Origin: Flavobacteriaceae bacterium
GTDB lineage: Bacteria > Bacteroidota > Bacteroidia > Flavobacteriales > Flavobacteriaceae
DNA: 8,675 nt
Direction of reading: 5' to 3'
NCBI GenBank assembly: GCA_019090365.1
Contig: JAHRWC010000333.1
Coordinates: forward strand, 1 to 8,675
Of the stretch, positions 6,024 through 8,675 are shown one piece after another (position 1 is the stretch's first letter; each line of letters opens with the position of its first letter). The position numbers were made by a program, and so were the translations under genes. The notes beneath the pieces were generated by a model that saw only the letters and a list, made by a program, of their open reading frames with translations, was not told the origin of the DNA and did no database searches.

Positions 6024-7394
6024 ATGAAAAGATATTTAATACTTATTTTAATTCTGTTTTTTATCTCACCATTTATCCAATCACAAACTCATGTATGGAA
6101 TGGAAATGGTGGAGATTTCGATTGGTTTAATACAGTTAATTGGGATGTTGGTTCAATTCCAGACGCTACTAGTGATGTGTTAATACCTGACGGATTTATG
6201 GTTGAATTGATCACTGCTGAGGCTGAAGTAAATAGTATTTCTTTAGAAGGTTCTTCGACATTATTGATATTTAATAACCTTGAGATCACTAATGAAGTTG
6301 TAGTATCAACTTTAGCAACATTAAATTATCAAAAAGGTGTTATTGATGGTGCTGGAGTCATTATAAATGATGGAAACTTTATTATAGAATCCTTCGAGTT
6401 AAAAGAAATTAGCAATATCACTATTAATAATAATTCAAATTTAACGGTAACTCTTAGCAATCAGATATTAACTAAAAATGGATTTGTTTTAAATAATTCA
6501 GAAACTGGAGAAGTGATTATTGCAAGTAATGGCGCATTTTTTAATCAGAATACCGATGCAACTCTTAATAATTGGGGGCTTTTAAGTAAAGAATATGATG
6601 GAAATAATACTTCTGGTATTTACTACCTGAGTTTAGATATAAACAATTATGGTGTAATTAATGTTGATGAAAATCAGACATTTTTAATATTAAGTCCGGC
6701 AATAGATTTTAATAATACAGAGACTGGAATTATTGAAGGAAATGGAGTGCTTGATATTACTGCTAATTATACAAATACAGGAACCTATTCACCAGGAGGT
6801 AATAATATTGGAACATTAGAGATTATTAATCTTTTCAATTTTTCTACAGATTCTACTTTGAAAATTCAAATTGAAGGTTCTAATGAAGGAGAGTACGATA
6901 GAATTTCGGTTACGGGGTTTCCAATAATTGAAGGGACATTTAATCTAGAATTAATGTACGCTCCCGTTGAAGGTGAAGAATTTATTGTATTAACAGCAAA
7001 CAGTATTACATCTTGCGATTTACCACAATATTTAACAGCAGAATTTGAAGGGGAAGAGTTCTTTTTTGAGGTGTTTTGCAACAATACAGATGTTACTTTA
7101 GAAGTAGTTTCTGGAATCTTGAATGTTTCAGATATTACTTCAAATGAAAACTCTTTTGTTATTGTGTCTAACCCTGTAAAAGAAGAAACAAGAATTATAT
7201 TAAATGAAATCTATCCTAATCTTGAAAATCTTTCAGTGGTTTTATTTAATTACTTAGGTCAAGAAATTAAAAGACAAAAAGTGGATGCTGATGAAATTAT
7301 ACTTAAAAGAGAGTCTGTAATGAGTGGATTGTATATTATTCAATTACAAAAGGAGGGAAGTGTATTATCTTCTCAAAAAATTATTTTTGAATAG
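6024..7394 (+). CDS. Secreted protein with type IX secretion (T9SS type A) sorting domain
   Basis: I start at ATG 6024 because MKRYLILILILFFISPF follows at once and forms a normal signal peptide; an upstream TTG at 6000 would put eight extra residues before it. The result is 456 residues. Cleavage is likely after Ser20 or Gln21. The mature protein opens with HVWNGNGGDFDWFNTVNWD and IPDATSDVLIPDG (23-55), an opening common in large Bacteroidetes surface proteins, then has Asn/Thr/Ile-rich beta-strand repeats suggesting a beta-helix or similar fold (about 60-325). Two cysteines (331 and 352) could pair after export. The last 80 residues (377-456) fit the T9SS type A sorting domain: VSNPVKEE, VVLFNYLGQEI, SGLYIIQL, and the terminal SSQKIIFE. 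It should pass the inner membrane by Sec, then the outer membrane by T9SS, and stay at the surface or be released. No catalytic domain is recognisable. It has no evident tie to the isoprenoid genes around it. Confidence 0.88.
   Translation: MKRYLILILILFFISPFIQSQTHVWNGNGGDFDWFNTVNWDVGSIPDATSDVLIPDGFMVELITAEAEVNSISLEGSSTLLIFNNLEITNEVVVSTLATLNYQKGVIDGAGVIINDGNFIIESFELKEISNITINNNSNLTVTLSNQILTKNGFVLNNSETGEVIIASNGAFFNQNTDATLNNWGLLSKEYDGNNTSGIYYLSLDINNYGVINVDENQTFLILSPAIDFNNTETGIIEGNGVLDITANYTNTGTYSPGGNNIGTLEIINLFNFSTDSTLKIQIEGSNEGEYDRISVTGFPIIEGTFNLELMYAPVEGEEFIVLTANSITSCDLPQYLTAEFEGEEFFFEVFCNNTDVTLEVVSGILNVSDITSNENSFVIVSNPVKEETRIILNEIYPNLENLSVVLFNYLGQEIKRQKVDADEIILKRESVMSGLYIIQLQKEGSVLSSQKIIFE
7373..7390. 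terminator. Weak AT-only hairpin over the two convergent stop codons (possible bidirectional terminator)
   Basis: TCAAAAA-ATTA-TTTTTGA has 7-bp arms and a 4-base loop, and covers the end of the T9SS gene and the stop codon of the decarboxylase gene. Each strand ends in a run of T, as a bidirectional terminator would, but the stem has a single G-C pair and would be weak as RNA. It is the only hairpin candidate at this junction. Confidence 0.25.
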
Positions 7395-8463
7395 CTCCTA
7401 TGCCAACTTGATCAACAATAAATTCACCGTTTTTACAGAAAGGTGTTAATTCATTTTTAATGAAATTTAGCACATTATCTTTTTCGTTTTCTGGATATAA
7501 TACATGAACGTTAGCTCCTGCATCTAATGTGAAACAAACGTAGCTTTGATGTTCCTTTCTATACGTCCAAATTCGGTTGATGATTTCTAATGTATTTGGT
7601 TTCATTAAAATAAAATAGGGCATAGAAGTCATCATCATGGCGTGTAATGATAGGGCTTCACTTTCTACGATTTTAATAAATTCTGAAACATCTCCTTGTT
7701 CTAATACTGGTATTAACTTAGATAGATTGTCATTTGCCTGTGTAAATCGTTGTTCAGCAAATGGATGGTCTAACATTAAATTATGACCAACCGTACTACT
7801 TACTTGTTTTTCACCTTTATCAACTAACAAAATGGTGTCTTGATAGTTTTTGAAATTAGCATGCACTTTATTTGGTAATTGAATTCCGTAGAGTTGACTA
7901 CTTCCTTTAATGTTGGCGTGTTCTCCCCAAACTATAAGTTCTCCTTCTATACTTCTACAAGCACTTCCAGAACCTAATCGAGCCAAAAATGAAGCTTTTT
8001 GATTAAAGAAGTCTTCTGTTATTTCAGGATGCATTAATTTTTCCATACTCATAATACACAATGCTATTGCACTCATTCCACTAGCTGAAGAGGCAATACC
8101 ACTACTATGTGGAAACGTGTTTTTGGTATGAATCTCAAACCGAAATTGCTTCAAGAATGGTATATAAGCTTCTATTCTTTTAAAAAACGATTCGATTTTT
8201 GGTTTAAACTCATCTTTCTTTTCACCTTCAAAATAAACATCAAAATCAAATAAATCTGAAGGTATTTCTTTTAAAAAATACTTTAATTCAGTTTGGGTAT
8301 TACAATGATTTAAGGTGAAGCTTATTGAAGCATTTTTTGGATATTGTTGTCCATATTTCCCCCAATATTTCACCAAAGCAATATTACTTGGAGATTGCCA
8401 AGAAACACTACCGTCTTTTAATTGATTTGAATATGATTTTGGGATAAAAAAAGACGTTTCCAT
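7381..8463 (-). CDS. mvaD: Diphosphomevalonate decarboxylase
   Basis: The 360-residue cytoplasmic enzyme starts at ATG 8463-8461 and belongs to the GHMP superfamily. It would decarboxylate mevalonate 5-diphosphate with ATP to give isopentenyl diphosphate. Key parts are present: SNIALVKYWGK (residues 26-36, with Lys32), the phosphate loop FPHSSGIASSASGMSA (117-132), Arg170 in GSGSACRS, and the catalytic Asp314 in FTLDAGANVHVLYP. Keeping Lys, Arg and Asp speaks for a true decarboxylase rather than a mevalonate-3-kinase, in which these are altered. The family usually has Pro where this protein has Ala316 (DAGPN versus DAGAN). Phosphomevalonate decarboxylase is a less likely alternative that sequence cannot fully exclude. 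Its 3' end overlaps the convergent T9SS gene by 14 bp, and it has its own TATCTTTG element, so it is transcribed apart from the kinase operon. Confidence 0.93.
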   Translation of the reverse strand: METSFFIPKSYSNQLKDGSVSWQSPSNIALVKYWGKYGQQYPKNASISFTLNHCNTQTELKYFLKEIPSDLFDFDVYFEGEKKDEFKPKIESFFKRIEAYIPFLKQFRFEIHTKNTFPHSSGIASSASGMSAIALCIMSMEKLMHPEITEDFFNQKASFLARLGSGSACRSIEGELIVWGEHANIKGSSQLYGIQLPNKVHANFKNYQDTILLVDKGEKQVSSTVGHNLMLDHPFAEQRFTQANDNLSKLIPVLEQGDVSEFIKIVESEALSLHAMMMTSMPYFILMKPNTLEIINRIWTYRKEHQSYVCFTLDAGANVHVLYPENEKDNVLNFIKNELTPFCKNGEFIVDQVGIGAIQK

Positions 8464-8481
8464 TTATATGATTTTCAAAAG

Positions 8482-8489
8482 CAAAGATA
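8482..8489 (-). promoter_or_regulatory. mvaD: Putative -7 promoter element (TATCTTTG) of mvaD
   Basis: The minus strand reads ATATCTTTGC, matching TAnnTTTG exactly. It lies 18 nt before the mvaD ATG, the same distance as for the pseudouridine synthase homologue. The -33 region is poor (only T-rich sequence near 8512-8515). Confidence 0.55.
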
Positions 8490-8675
8490 TAAAATTCACC
8501 TTGTATAAATTAAAACACATAAGTTGTAATTACTAATTCTTACAAATAATATTGACTATGATTTTAAATTGAAAATTTTAAAACCCTTTATATTCCTATG
8601 CACAAGGAGATTTAAAATGGTTGTATTAGTAATCAATTTATTTTTTTCATATTTTTTTGTTATATTTAGGTAATA
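8490..8675. other. Right-edge intergenic DNA without a convincing gene
   Basis: This very AT-rich stretch beyond the mvaD promoter has no coding region I can defend and no RNA gene. On the plus strand AAGGAGA (8604-8610) stands 6 nt before ATG 8617, opening an 18-codon frame that ends at TAA 8671-8673 and reads MVVLVINLFFSYFFVIFR. It is hydrophobic, as any frame through T-rich DNA tends to be, so I leave it as a possibility only. A near -7 sequence TATATTTA at 8661-8668 may serve a plus-strand gene beyond the edge. Confidence 0.5.

Noticed and set aside
6866..7084. Minus-strand open frame of 72 codons inside the T9SS gene
   Set aside because: Antisense to a clear coding region, with no recognisable motif and a Ser/Asn composition that mirrors the opposite strand.

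Overview
The window is AT-rich and gene-dense, and reads as chromosome of a marine-type member of the Flavobacteriaceae (Bacteroidetes). The signs are a type IX secretion sorting domain, a mevalonate pathway (typical of Flavobacteriia), start codons without Shine-Dalgarno sequences, and TAnnTTTG elements of the Bacteroidetes -7 promoter type. There is no rRNA, tRNA, CRISPR array, insertion sequence or phage gene.

Layout. The left edge holds the 3' end of a plus-strand polytopic membrane protein, probably a GT87/mannosyltransferase-like glycosyltransferase. It converges on, and overlaps by 8 bp, a long minus-strand series read from right to left: GHMP kinase of the mevalonate pathway (5849-4911), UbiA-family prenyltransferase of the geranylgeranylglyceryl-phosphate type (4855-3950), nitrilase (3941-2982), RsuA/RluB-family pseudouridine synthase homologue (2886-2032), and a membrane-anchored MutS-like ATPase (1995-226). 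Divergent from the kinase is a plus-strand gene for a secreted T9SS protein (6024-7394). Its 3' end overlaps by 14 bp the minus-strand gene for diphosphomevalonate decarboxylase (8463-7381). The last 212 bases hold the decarboxylase promoter and no convincing gene.

How the genes fit together. The kinase and decarboxylase are the lower mevalonate pathway leading to isopentenyl diphosphate. The UbiA protein probably uses a long prenyl diphosphate made from it. A TATCTTTGC element lies upstream of the kinase, the decarboxylase and the pseudouridine synthase homologue, suggesting three minus-strand transcription starts.

Most notable. The pseudouridine synthase homologue lacks the catalytic aspartate (GRLG where the family has GRLD) and departs from the family at other conserved sites, so it is probably an S4-domain RNA-binding protein without synthase activity. 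It sits beside a MutS-type ATPase with membrane segments and no mismatch-recognition domain. The 174-bp gap between the kinase and the T9SS gene carries a perfect 18-bp palindrome and a separate 7+7 bp inverted repeat. The nitrilase has a complete catalytic triad but no obvious link to its neighbours.
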